Positions 56,528 through 64,000 of a stretch of DNA of 64,000 nt are shown here, piece by piece. Source of the DNA: Lysinibacillus sphaericus (GTDB lineage Bacteria; Bacillota; Bacilli; Bacillales_A; Planococcaceae). Made by a program: the position numbers and the translations under genes. Numbering within the stretch: the stretch's first letter is position 1; every line of letters starts with the position of its first letter. The notes under the pieces are model-generated. The model was not told the origin of the DNA. It made no database searches and saw nothing but the letters and a program-made list of their open reading frames with translations. The stretch lies in NCBI RefSeq assembly GCF_002982115.1, contig NZ_CP019980.1, positions 2,922,001 to 2,986,000 on the forward strand, in the 5' to 3' direction.

Positions 56528-57988
56528 CTAATTTTTGCTCGATGACCTCGTCTCATCTTGAGGATGTAAAAATTTTGGTCGTTTACTATATCCTTTTGGC
56601 GATAGACGTATTAATGTTTTCTTGGTGTCGGACCAGTTTAAATTGGCACCAATATTTAAGTACGGAACGCTTAATACACGGATATTGGCAAAGTAAATAA
56701 GAATGAAAAACAAGGACAAAAAGAAACCAAATAATCCAAAGAAAGCGGCCATTGAGATAACAAATAACCTAAAAATACTCATTGCAGTTACAAAGGATTG
56801 ATTGACAAGAGTATAGGCGGCAATACTTGAGATGGCAATCACCACGATCATGGAAGGACTCGTTATGCCTGCCTTGATTGCCGCATCTCCGATGATTAGT
56901 CCACCTACAACACTCATTGTTCCACTCAAAATAGACGGTAAGCGTAGATTTGCTTCGCGAAATATTTCAAACATAAATAACATTAGCAATATCTCCAATA
57001 TCGTTGGAAAAGGCAAGCCAGTACGTGATTGGACAACCGTCGCTAACAGTAATATTGGCATCTGCTCTTGATGATAAGTCGTTAATGCTAGCCAAAAACC
57101 GGGTAAAAGCATACTTATTAATATCCCTACGATTCGTAACAGACGCTCTAATGTACCGACCATAGATGGATAATCATTATCCTCACCTGATTTAAAAAGT
57201 AGAAACATATTAGGAGGCGTAATAATTGCGTAAGATACGCCATCGACAAAAAGAAGTATTCGTCCTCTGACTAGCGCTTGTATTGCGAAATCTGGTCGCC
57301 CTGTATAATCATGTCGCGGTAAAATTTTCGCGGTTTTTTCCACACTTTCCATCATTATATCGCCACTAAAGACAACATCTGTATTAATTTTCCTTAATTG
57401 CTTTTTTAGTTCCGTGACCATATTTTTGTCCGTTATATCACCCATGTATAGGACAGCCACTGTCGTTTTAGAGCGCTTTCCGACTTCCACTGTTTCCACG
57501 CATAAAGAATTTGTAGGCAATCGCTTACGAATTAAGGCCACATTAATAAAAACATCTTCTATAAAATCATCTCTCGGCCCTTTTACCACTAGTTCTTGCT
57601 TTGTTTCTTCAGGATTTCGATTTGGTTTTTTTGTAATTTTACTTGAAAATAAAATTTTTTCCCCTTCAAAGTAAAGCAAAACAAACCCTGAATATACACG
57701 CGTAATAGCATCATCTAAATTGGTTACTTTTTGAAGATTAGGAATGTGTAAATCGTTTTTTATTTTTTCCTCTAATAAGTTTACAGAGCTGTCTTCAAAC
57801 AAAGATTGAACTCGATCGATAATGACCTTATTCAATAAAAACTGATCGACCATCGACTCACATGTAATAAAATAAACATGCTGTTGTTGAAAGGTAAAGG
57901 ATTGAAAAATTACGTCAGCAGAGCGTTGAAATAATTCTTTCAACATTTTCAATTCGATTTCTTGTTCTATTGATTGAATATTCCTCAT
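56528..57988 (-). CDS. Orphan GerA-type (A subunit) spore germination protein
   Basis: 486 aa. N-terminal soluble domain (~1-275, with RPDFAIQALVRGRILLFVDG at its end), then 5-6 membrane segments (ILISMLLPGFWLALTTYH, IGDAAIKAGITSPSMIVVIAI) typical of GerAA/GerKA subunits, which sit in the spore inner membrane and form germinant-gated channels with B and C subunits. No B or C gene follows; ribH is upstream on the same strand. The ATG 57988 lies right on its AGGAG, so the start is a little uncertain. Confidence 0.9.
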   Translation of the reverse strand: MRNIQSIEQEIELKMLKELFQRSADVIFQSFTFQQQHVYFITCESMVDQFLLNKVIIDRVQSLFEDSSVNLLEEKIKNDLHIPNLQKVTNLDDAITRVYSGFVLLYFEGEKILFSSKITKKPNRNPEETKQELVVKGPRDDFIEDVFINVALIRKRLPTNSLCVETVEVGKRSKTTVAVLYMGDITDKNMVTELKKQLRKINTDVVFSGDIMMESVEKTAKILPRHDYTGRPDFAIQALVRGRILLFVDGVSYAIITPPNMFLLFKSGEDNDYPSMVGTLERLLRIVGILISMLLPGFWLALTTYHQEQMPILLLATVVQSRTGLPFPTILEILLMLFMFEIFREANLRLPSILSGTMSVVGGLIIGDAAIKAGITSPSMIVVIAISSIAAYTLVNQSFVTAMSIFRLFVISMAAFFGLFGFFLSLFFILIYFANIRVLSVPYLNIGANLNWSDTKKTLIRLSPKGYSKRPKFLHPQDETRSSSKN

Positions 57989-58095
57989 CTCCTACTGAAC
58001 CAAATTCAAACAAATTATTTTACTAAAATACTTATAAACATATATTTCCCAATGTCCAAAAAATTATGCAATAAATTTTACGACCATGCATCCTT

Positions 58096-58566
58096 TTAGC
58101 CAATCATTTTTTGTAAATTAGCCATTTCAATTGCAGACATCGCTGCATCATAACCTTTATTGCCAGACTTTGTTCCAGCACGTTCAATCGCTTGTTCAAT
58201 ATTTTCAGTTGTGACAATACCAAAAATCACTGGTACATTTGTCGAAAGCGATACGTTTGCAATGCCTTTAGCTGATTCGTTACATACATAATCATAATGC
58301 GTTGTAGAGCCACGAATAACTGTACCTAGACCTATAATGGCATCATATTTTTTCGTTTCAGCTAGTTGCTTTGCGATAAACGGTACTTCAAATGCACCTG
58401 GTACCCACGCAACATCTATTAAATCATCGTCTACACCATGACGCTTTAGCCCATCTAATGCACCACTTAATAATTTACTTGTTATAAATTCATTAAAACG
58501 ACCAACGACCACCGCTATTCTTAAATCATTGCCAATTAATTGTGCTTCAAATGTTTTGCCCATCAT
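58096..58566 (-). CDS. ribH: 6,7-dimethyl-8-ribityllumazine synthase
   Basis: 156 aa lumazine synthase, forming capsid-like assemblies. Motifs [33 protein letters not shown] and [20 protein letters not shown] with the catalytic His. It condenses the ribityl pyrimidine with dihydroxybutanone phosphate. Last gene of the FMN-riboswitch operon, 14 bases after ribB. GAGGAG precedes the ATG. Confidence 0.97.
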   Translation of the reverse strand: MMGKTFEAQLIGNDLRIAVVVGRFNEFITSKLLSGALDGLKRHGVDDDLIDVAWVPGAFEVPFIAKQLAETKKYDAIIGLGTVIRGSTTHYDYVCNESAKGIANVSLSTNVPVIFGIVTTENIEQAIERAGTKSGNKGYDAAMSAIEMANLQKMIG

Positions 58567-58580
58567 TTCATTCTCCTCTT

Positions 58581-59213
58581 TTACATAGTAAGTGAATTTT
58601 CTATTTGCATATGTTGACGACGGTATGTTGCTAAAGCGTCAATCGAAATCATTTTTAATTTATGTTTTTTTGCATATTTCACTAAATCATCAAAGCGTAA
58701 CATTTCCCCATCATCGCCCATAATTTCACATATCACGCCAGCTTGTACACTGTTGCAAAGTTTAGCCAAATCGATAGTAGCTTCCGTATGCCCTCGACGC
58801 TCTAATACCCCATTGTCTTTTGCTATTAGCGGAAAAACATGTCCAGGTCTACGGAAATCCGATGCTTGTGCATGTGACGCTAGCATTTTTTGAATCGTCA
58901 AAGCACGTTCAAACGCACTAATGCCTGTTGTTGTCTCTTTATAATCAATACTGACAGTAAACGCTGTTTGGTGATTATCAGTGTTATCTACGACCATTGG
59001 CTGCAACGCTAATTTTTGTGCAAGCTGCTGTGAAATGGGTGTACAAATAAGCCCCCTACCATATTTCGCCATAAAATTAATCGTTTCTGGTGTCATGAAC
59101 TCTGCAAGGGCCAGTAAATCTCCTTCATTTTCACGGTCTTCATCATCCACGACAACAATCATATTGCCCTGTTTTAAATCGGCAATCGCTTCTTCAATTG
59201 AATGTAGCAACAT
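58581..59213 (-). CDS. ribB: 3,4-dihydroxy-2-butanone-4-phosphate synthase, stand-alone
   Basis: About 210 aa. It has the DHBP synthase core ([37 protein letters not shown]) and ends soon after [14 protein letters not shown], where Bacillus RibBA continues into GTP cyclohydrolase II. So only the butanone-phosphate branch is encoded. ATG 59213 is favoured, five bases after AGGAGG. Only 14 bases separate it from ribH, leaving no room for a cyclohydrolase remnant. Confidence 0.92.
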   Translation of the reverse strand: MLLHSIEEAIADLKQGNMIVVVDDEDRENEGDLLALAEFMTPETINFMAKYGRGLICTPISQQLAQKLALQPMVVDNTDNHQTAFTVSIDYKETTTGISAFERALTIQKMLASHAQASDFRRPGHVFPLIAKDNGVLERRGHTEATIDLAKLCNSVQAGVICEIMGDDGEMLRFDDLVKYAKKHKLKMISIDALATYRRQHMQIENSLTM

Positions 59214-59269
59214 TGCCACCTCCTAATAGATATCACTTTATAAATTATGTTTTTTCTTTCTATAGCAGG

Positions 59270-59908
59270 TTAAAAACCATGCTTCGCTAAGTAATCTTTT
59301 GTAATAGTCGACGATTGCTGACTACCCTTTAGCTGGTGAATAATGTATTTGCCTACTAAATCGGTTTCGATATTGACTAGTGCCCCAACATTTTTAATTC
59401 CTAGTACGGTTTCTTTGTATGTGTGTGGAATAAGCGATACTGTGACACTGTTTTTTTCAACATGAAAGAGCGTTAAACTCGTTCCATCAATTGTGATTGA
59501 CCCTTTAGGAATACAATAGCTCGTTAAGTCTTCTGAAAGTTCGATCTCAATATAGACCGCATTTGCCATTGGACGTTTACGTAAAATTTTCCCTACACCA
59601 TCTACATGCCCTGAAACAAAGTGGCCACCAAATCGTCCATTGGCTGGCATTGCACGCTCTAAATTGACCGCATTTCCAACAGTTAGTTGCTGTAAATTCG
59701 TCGCTTTCACTGTTTCAGGCATTACATCCATTGTTAGCTCTTGGTCATTATAATGAGTTACTGTCAAACAAACCCCATTTACGGCTATACTATCCCCAAG
59801 CTTCACATCCGCCACTATTTTGGGCGAAATCACCGTTATTTCCATACTTCGCCTATCGCTTTGCAAGGTTTTTACTGTACCAATATCCTCAATAATACCT
59901 GTAAACAA
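59270..59908 (-). CDS. ribE: Riboflavin synthase alpha chain
   Basis: 212 aa with two internally homologous lumazine-binding barrels, each with a short signature: GDSIAVNGVCLTV and MPANGRFGGHFVSGHVDGVG in the first half, KGSITIDGTSLTL in the second. It dismutates two lumazines to riboflavin. Starts with TTG 59908 after a GTAGGTGG site. First gene of the operon, directly downstream of the second riboswitch terminator. In B. subtilis ribD precedes it; here ribD is missing. Confidence 0.96.
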   Translation of the reverse strand: MFTGIIEDIGTVKTLQSDRRSMEITVISPKIVADVKLGDSIAVNGVCLTVTHYNDQELTMDVMPETVKATNLQQLTVGNAVNLERAMPANGRFGGHFVSGHVDGVGKILRKRPMANAVYIEIELSEDLTSYCIPKGSITIDGTSLTLFHVEKNSVTVSLIPHTYKETVLGIKNVGALVNIETDLVGKYIIHQLKGSQQSSTITKDYLAKHGF

Positions 59909-59991
59909 TTTTCCACCTACTTTCTTAACCCTATGTCGTAAACCTTTTGATAGTGATTATTTTAATTCCCCTTTCATTTTTTATAATCGAA

Positions 59992-60027
59992 ACAAACAAA
60001 AAACCCCTTTCACATAAAAGGGGTTTG
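59992..60027 (-). terminator. Terminator of the gene-proximal FMN riboswitch
   Basis: AAACCCCTTT - TATGTG - AAAGGGGTTT followed by TTTGTTTGTTT on the minus strand, between riboswitch B and ribE. Expected to form when FMN is bound. Confidence 0.9.
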
Positions 60028-60100
60028 GGAGTACTTGTACATAAGACGTCACGAAATAAACCTAGTGGATACAAAAATTTTCCACAGGCTGCCATCTCAT

Positions 60101-60223
60101 TGTTCTTCTCCCATCCAGACTATCACTGTCGGTTTTGGATTTGCACCAAATCAGCTTGCGCTCACGGACTTTGAATTGCTTCATCACCGCCGATTGGGAA
60201 TTTCACCCTACCCCGAAGAACAG
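60101..60223 (-). promoter_or_regulatory. FMN riboswitch B (gene-proximal)
   Basis: Complete RFN element. P1 is TGTTCTTC / GAAGAACA, with conserved blocks GGGGTAGGGTGAAATTCCC, AATCGGCGGTGAT, AGTCCGTGAGCG, GATTTGGTG, AACCGACAGT and GTCTGGATGGGAGAAG in family order. It controls ribE-ribB-ribH by termination at 60027-59992. Nearly identical to riboswitch A upstream. Confidence 0.97.
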
Positions 60224-60245
60224 ATATTTATTCAATTTTTGCCTA

Positions 60246-60279
60246 AATAAAAAACTTCCCAACAGAAGCGATGGGAAGT
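60246..60279 (-). terminator. Terminator of the distal FMN riboswitch
   Basis: ACTTCCCA - TCGCTTCTGT - TGGGAAGT followed by TTTTTTATTT on the minus strand, located between the two riboswitches. Confidence 0.9.
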
Positions 60280-60347
60280 AGTATGCTATATAAGCGTAGC
60301 CAAATAGACCTTTTAAAGTCATACGAATTTAAAAAGCTTATACTTTC

Positions 60348-60467
60348 ACCCTTCTCCCATCCAGACTGTAACTGTCGGTTTTGGATTTGCACCAAATCAG
60401 CTTGCGCTCACGGACTTTGAATTACTTCATCACCGCCGATTGGGAATTTCACCCTACCCTGAAGGAT
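60348..60467 (-). promoter_or_regulatory. FMN riboswitch A (distal)
   Basis: Complete RFN element with its own P1 (ATCCTTC / GAAGGGT). Over the ~106-base core it differs from riboswitch B at only four positions. It has its own terminator (60279-60246), so a transcript meets two FMN-controlled stops in series before ribE. Confidence 0.97.
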
Positions 60468-60575
60468 ATATTATTTAGTTACTTCATACGATAACATTAT
60501 TTTAATAGATTATCCACCTAAAATTTTTTCATGCCTGCATGCTGATAACTGATTTTGTCAAAAAATTATACTTTA

Positions 60576-61364
60576 TTAATTTTTATGGTATTTCTTCTCC
60601 GAAATCCAATAGTGCGAAATTGTTACAGTTAAAGTAATCCATATGAACGTTATCACCATATTTCCATACAGTTGTGCATCCATTGAACCCGTTATTAATA
60701 CCATCATTGCTTGTTGACTCATGCCAGCAGGATTCACTAAATCAATTATTGGATGTAAACCACTAATGATTTTCAACAGTAGCAAGCAAACAATACTAAT
60801 TAAAGCTATAACGCCCTGTCCATTAAAAATAGTACTGACCATCGCAGTAAAAGAAATCATAAAAAGTACCCATACTAAGTATAATCCAAGCGCTAATATC
60901 ATCGTAAGAAATGGAATATTACTAAACAAGAAATTTACATAAACGTAAGATACAAAATAGCCAAATGTCACACTAAGTGCTACAAATGAGAAATTAGAAA
61001 AAAGTTTTCCACCGATATAGGATCCTACCTTTACAGGCCTTGTTAATATAAAATCAAGCATTCCATTCGCTTTATCTGACTGAATAATGCCCATAATGGC
61101 AATAGCAATTACCATAATGCCTAACTGATCAAATTGGGAGCCTAGAGTTGCCGCCATTACTTGTGCTCCATCCTGCTGCATCATTGCAGGGTCAATGGTA
61201 ATACCTTGATTTCCACCAAGCACTGTTAAAATTGATGGTAAATAGTATGTGACAACTGGTTGTGTTGCGCCTAAAAACATAAAAACAAGAGGTAACCAAA
61301 GTATCTTAAACTCACGAAACATTTGTACATATTCTTTTCTCGTTAAAATAAATAAAGATGTCAT
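60576..61364 (-). CDS. ABC-2 type transporter permease
   Basis: 262 aa, six membrane segments, with NGMLDFILTRPVKVGSYIGGKLFSNF, the typical NatB/ABC-2 cytoplasmic region between early membrane segments. Export function is likely; the cargo is unknown. Its start overlaps the end of the ATPase gene by four bases (ATGA overlap). Last gene of the PLDc_N-ATPase-permease unit. Confidence 0.9.
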   Translation of the reverse strand: MTSLFILTRKEYVQMFREFKILWLPLVFMFLGATQPVVTYYLPSILTVLGGNQGITIDPAMMQQDGAQVMAATLGSQFDQLGIMVIAIAIMGIIQSDKANGMLDFILTRPVKVGSYIGGKLFSNFSFVALSVTFGYFVSYVYVNFLFSNIPFLTMILALGLYLVWVLFMISFTAMVSTIFNGQGVIALISIVCLLLLKIISGLHPIIDLVNPAGMSQQAMMVLITGSMDAQLYGNMVITFIWITLTVTISHYWISEKKYHKN

Positions 61365-62266
61365 ACACTCACCACCATCTTTAAAAAGATTTCTTCTAAT
61401 GTCTCACTGCTTCCAACTTCAAATTTAACGATATCCATGTTGTTGTCCATCGCATCACGAATCAACCTATCTTTATTTTGCTGAATATTATCGAGGGTAA
61501 TCTTCGCCTTCTTACCCAATACTTCAACATTTTTAACATATGGGAGCTTTTCAATGATTTGCACCCAAAGCATATTATGTGATGCCAATTCAAGATGCAC
61601 AACCGCATCATGATTGTTAGTTAATTTATCTAATGTCGTATCTTCAATTTTTTCACCTTTTTTCATAATGACAAAGCGTTCACATATTTCTCCTGCATCA
61701 CTTAAAATATGAGTAGATAATAGGATAGTCGTTTCATGTTTAATTTCTTGTATTAAATTTAAAACCTCTCTCCTGCCTATTGGATCTAATGCCGATACAG
61801 GCTCATCCATGACAATAAAAGATGGCTTATGTAACAGTGTTTGGGCAATGCCAAGCCTTTGCTTCATTCCCCCGGAAAATGTTTGAACTTTCTCATGTTG
61901 TTCATTTATAAGTCCAACTTTTGTTAAAATAGCTGGCACTTCCTCCGTAAGCTCTTGTTTTGTTATGCCAGATAACTGTCCCATAAAAAAGAGTGTTTCT
62001 GTAGCTGTCATCCAATGAAAGAAATCAGGATATTGTGGAAGGTAACCAATTTCTTTTTTCATGGTTGAAATTTTTTTCCCATCTAGTAGGACTTCTCCTT
62101 TATCCGCATATAAAATATCTGCAATAATTTTGATTAACGTAGACTTTCCAGCACCGTTAGGTCCAATAAGCCCTACACATTGTCCAGTTTCAACCACCAT
62201 CGAGAAATTATTGACTGCTGTCTTTGCCTTAAATGTTTTAGTCACCCCTTTAATTTCTAACTTCAT
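61361..62266 (-). CDS. ABC transporter ATP-binding protein
   Basis: About 301 aa nucleotide-binding domain: Walker A GPNGAGKST, signature TFSGGMKQRLGIAQ, Walker B FIVMDEP, and the H-loop STHIL. A short C-terminal domain follows, as in CcmA/BcrA-type exporters. The ATG 62266 is chosen for AGGAGCG upstream and because it gives the usual MKLEIKGVTK start; the open frame extends further but not convincingly. It overlaps the PLDc_N gene by 17 bases. Probably repressed by the divergent GntR regulator. Confidence 0.94.
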   Translation of the reverse strand: MKLEIKGVTKTFKAKTAVNNFSMVVETGQCVGLIGPNGAGKSTLIKIIADILYADKGEVLLDGKKISTMKKEIGYLPQYPDFFHWMTATETLFFMGQLSGITKQELTEEVPAILTKVGLINEQHEKVQTFSGGMKQRLGIAQTLLHKPSFIVMDEPVSALDPIGRREVLNLIQEIKHETTILLSTHILSDAGEICERFVIMKKGEKIEDTTLDKLTNNHDAVVHLELASHNMLWVQIIEKLPYVKNVEVLGKKAKITLDNIQQNKDRLIRDAMDNNMDIVKFEVGSSETLEEIFLKMVVSV

Positions 62267-62501
62267 GATGTTTCGCTCCTTTTCGCCCAATAGTGAAATA
62301 TAAAATTGGACCAATGGTATTAAAAAATAAAATAATGATTGTCCACAACACAACATTTGATCGTGCATTTCGGTGTCGATACAAATCAATTAATGCAACA
62401 AGGATAAGGATGAAACCAACCATCATAAATGGCAATATAACCTGTAATACAGCCAACCAATCAATGTCATTCAATTCATCTAACCCATAGTGAAGTTTCA
62501 A
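62250..62501 (-). CDS. PLDc_N-domain small membrane protein
   Basis: About 83 aa with two membrane segments (LPFMMVGFILILVALIDLY and WTIIILFFNTIGPILYFTIG), the phospholipase D/cardiolipin synthase N-terminal anchor module without any catalytic domain. Such proteins often accompany ABC-2 exporters under YtrA-type control. TTG 62501 is chosen, eight bases after AGAGGAG; an ATG at 62522 is upstream. First gene of the operon. Confidence 0.8.
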   Translation of the reverse strand: MKLHYGLDELNDIDWLAVLQVILPFMMVGFILILVALIDLYRHRNARSNVVLWTIIILFFNTIGPILYFTIGRKGAKHHEVRN

Positions 62502-62525
62502 TAAAAACGCTCCTCTCAACATTCA

Positions 62526-62547
62526 TTATCATTACTAATAATGATAA
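62526..62547. promoter_or_regulatory. Inverted repeat, likely GntR operator 1
   Basis: TTATCATTA - CTAA - TAATGATAA, perfect nine-base arms, just upstream of the PLDc_N gene. The same arms occur within the 36-bp palindrome at 62610. Confidence 0.7.
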
Positions 62548-62609
62548 CATTAACACACATTTTTTGGAATTGCACTTGTTATTTTATTAAATGATATGCT
62601 ACAGTCAAT

Positions 62610-62645
62610 ATTATCTATAATGATAATATTATCATTATAGATAAT
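62610..62645. promoter_or_regulatory. 36-bp perfect palindrome, likely GntR operator 2
   Basis: Perfect palindrome centred between 62627 and 62628; arm sequence ATTATCTATAATGATAAT. It lies midway between the ABC operon and the GntR gene and contains the TAATGATAA/TTATCATTA half-sites seen at 62526. Length and symmetry fit one or two GntR dimers; it could also form a cruciform. Confidence 0.75.
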
Positions 62646-62694
62646 TATTTTTACATTGATTTCACTGCCAATATTGTTAAAAGGAGAAAATCGC

Positions 62695-62811
62695 GTGAAA
62701 GTGCAACGGATAAGAATGAAAATTAGTCAAACTCAAAAAGAAATTCCTATTACGCCGATTTCAGCTAATTTATTTATTTTAGGGGGAATACTATGCTACC
62801 TATTCATATAG
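62695..62811 (+). CDS. 38-codon ORF overlapping the GntR gene, DUF1648-like N-terminal fragment
   Basis: Starts GTG with AAAAGGAG at good spacing and runs KVQRIRMKISQTQKEIPITPISANLFILGGILCYLFI, ending inside the GntR coding start (18-base overlap in another frame). The beginning recalls DUF1648 membrane proteins, cut off after the first membrane segment. It may be a truncated gene now serving as a coupled leader ORF. Confidence 0.42.
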   Translation: MKVQRIRMKISQTQKEIPITPISANLFILGGILCYLFI

Positions 62812-63173
62812 ATACAAATAGCCCATTGCTATTATATAAGCAAGTCGGAAATCAATTAATTGAACAGATTGCAAAAGGGCATATTCAAGACAATGAAATG
62901 CTTCCTTCCATTAGAAATATGGCGCAAGATATTGGAATCAATATACATACTGTTTCAAAAAGCTATCGTGAACTTGAGAAAAAAGCGATTATCAAGATGG
63001 AAAATCGCTTGAAAGCAACAGTTATCGCTCGTTCAAATCGACGGTTAGACGAAAACCAATTACATAATCTCGAACTTTCTATAAAAAACATGATAATGGA
63101 AGCTTATGTAATAGGTTATAGCAAGAAACAAATCAAACAATATATCACAAAAGTATTAGACCAAGTGCAGTAA
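62793..63173 (+). CDS. GntR-family (YtrA-type) transcriptional regulator
   Basis: 126 aa. Winged helix-turn-helix (IDTNSPLLLYKQVGNQLIEQIAKGHI...LPSIRNMAQDIGINIHTVSKSYRELE), followed only by a short helical tail rather than a full effector domain, as in YtrA. These regulators typically control ABC exporters responding to cell-wall or lipid-active compounds. AGGGGG precedes ATG 62793. Divergent from the PLDc_N-ABC unit, with two matching inverted repeats between them. Confidence 0.92.
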   Translation: MLPIHIDTNSPLLLYKQVGNQLIEQIAKGHIQDNEMLPSIRNMAQDIGINIHTVSKSYRELEKKAIIKMENRLKATVIARSNRRLDENQLHNLELSIKNMIMEAYVIGYSKKQIKQYITKVLDQVQ

Positions 63174-63358
63174 TTTACCTGCTAAATAGGTAAGGTATTA
63201 ATGCCTGTTTTGTATTCTTCCCTCCATAATGTATGAATCAGATAGTGTATACTAATTCATTTCTTTTTTTCCGCATTCATGTCATCATGAACGAATGACT
63301 ATATTGATTTAAGTATTATGAATGGTAAAGCCAAATACCCTTTAAGGAGAAAAATACA

Positions 63359-63976
63359 ATGAAACATATAATATTTGATTTTGATGGCACACTTGCGGAT
63401 TCCACGGCAGTGTTTGCATCTGTATGGAATATGATTGCTAAAAAACATGCATTCAAAGAAGTACAGTTAGAAGATATTGATGCACTAAAAAAATTATCGA
63501 TTGCTGAACGAAGTAAATTATTTAATTTCCCTTTACACAAACTACCTACTATACTCCCGCAATTTTATCGTTTATATCAGCAATCATTACAAGATGTTCA
63601 TTTATTTCACGGTATGAAAGAGGTCATACAGGAACTTGATAAGAAAGGATATACAATTGCCATTATTTCCTCCAATTCAAAAGATAATATTTTGGCGTTT
63701 TTACAAACTAATGGTATCGACCATGTGTCCGAAGTACTTTGTTCGAGCCGTATTTTTGGTAAAGATAAAGTGATAAAAAAATATTTAAAACAAGCCAATT
63801 TAAAAACATCCGATGTTTTATATATTGGGGATGAGCAACGCGATATCGTCGCCTGCAAAAAAGTAGGTATTCCAATTATTTGGGTTGGTTGGGGGTATGA
63901 TGCCATTGAGATTGTCCAATCCGCAGAACCCGATTACAAAGTATTTACTCCTGCAGAAATACTAACTATTATTTAA
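63359..63976 (+). CDS. HAD-superfamily phosphatase
   Basis: 205 aa. Nucleophile motif FDFDGTLADS at the N-terminus, a helical cap (~15-80), motif II ISSNS, motif III Lys near FGKDKVIKK and motif IV IGDEQRDIVACKK. Resembles phosphoglycolate phosphatase-type (HAD-IA) enzymes; the physiological substrate is unknown. AAGGAG precedes ATG 63359. Independent of the GntR gene (~185-base gap). Confidence 0.92.
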   Translation: MKHIIFDFDGTLADSTAVFASVWNMIAKKHAFKEVQLEDIDALKKLSIAERSKLFNFPLHKLPTILPQFYRLYQQSLQDVHLFHGMKEVIQELDKKGYTIAIISSNSKDNILAFLQTNGIDHVSEVLCSSRIFGKDKVIKKYLKQANLKTSDVLYIGDEQRDIVACKKVGIPIIWVGWGYDAIEIVQSAEPDYKVFTPAEILTII

Positions 63977-64000
63977 GGTTTATGAACTCTATCACCACTG

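Overview
The window looks like chromosome from a low-GC, endospore-forming Bacillales member, most likely Lysinibacillus or a close relative. The evidence is the Bacillus subtilis-like order ypvA/ypsC/rnpB/gpsB, yppE/recU/ponA/ypoC/nth/dnaD/asnS/aspB/ypmB; the spore genes (CotA-like oxidase, splAB, a GerA-type subunit); an SLH-anchored surface protein; frequent TTG/GTG starts behind strong GGAGG sites; and AT-rich intergenic DNA. Identifications come from reading the sequence and from memory of protein families; no database search was run.

Layout. 1-5873 (minus strand): ethanolamine utilisation locus eutW-eutV, a terminator overlapped by an ANTAR-type hairpin, then eutH-eutS-eutP-eutA-eutB (eutB runs off the left edge). 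6130-13397: DinG-type helicase, THUMP RNA methyltransferase, PAS-GGDEF-EAL protein, RNase P RNA, gpsB and mrfB. 13914-21843: inserted accessory block with a repeat-rich SLH surface protein, an MDR oxidoreductase with a divergent HxlR regulator, and a chemoreceptor. 22171-33946: conserved DNA repair, wall synthesis and replication core (mrfA, yppE, recU, ponA, ypoC, nth, dnaD, asnS, aspB, ypmB). 34393-38123: TPR-GGDEF protein and multicopper oxidase. 38124-39445: decayed region with a duplicated gene-end fragment, small ORFs and a MITE-like repeat. 39446-44627: MerR regulator, flavodoxin-fold oxidoreductase, MarR regulator, a YqcI/YcgG (GntA/DcsA-like) protein convergent with an amino-acid permease and an arginine-deiminase-like enzyme. 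45072-50976: splAB, an ECF S component, queT with a structured leader, SDR, a Tad2-like (DUF2829) protein, mqo. 52149-57988: cold-shock protein, histidine phosphatase, orphan sensor kinase, C45 acyltransferase, DUF1540 protein, orphan GerA-type germination subunit. 58096-60467: short riboflavin operon ribE-ribB-ribH behind two tandem FMN riboswitches, each with its own terminator. 60576-63976: ABC exporter with PLDc_N membrane protein, divergent GntR regulator with a 36-bp perfect palindrome, and a HAD phosphatase.

Most interesting points: (1) the tandem, nearly identical FMN riboswitch-terminator modules in front of a rib operon that lacks ribD and the GTP cyclohydrolase II domain; (2) a possible guanidino-compound N-hydroxylation/hydrolysis/transport cluster at 41582-44627; (3) a structured leader of unknown class in front of queT; (4) a chromosomal orphan Tad2-like protein; (5) the ANTAR hexaloop hairpin overlapping the eut terminator; (6) alternating 213-bp repeats forming 426-bp units in the surface protein; (7) separation of mrfA and mrfB by accessory genes.
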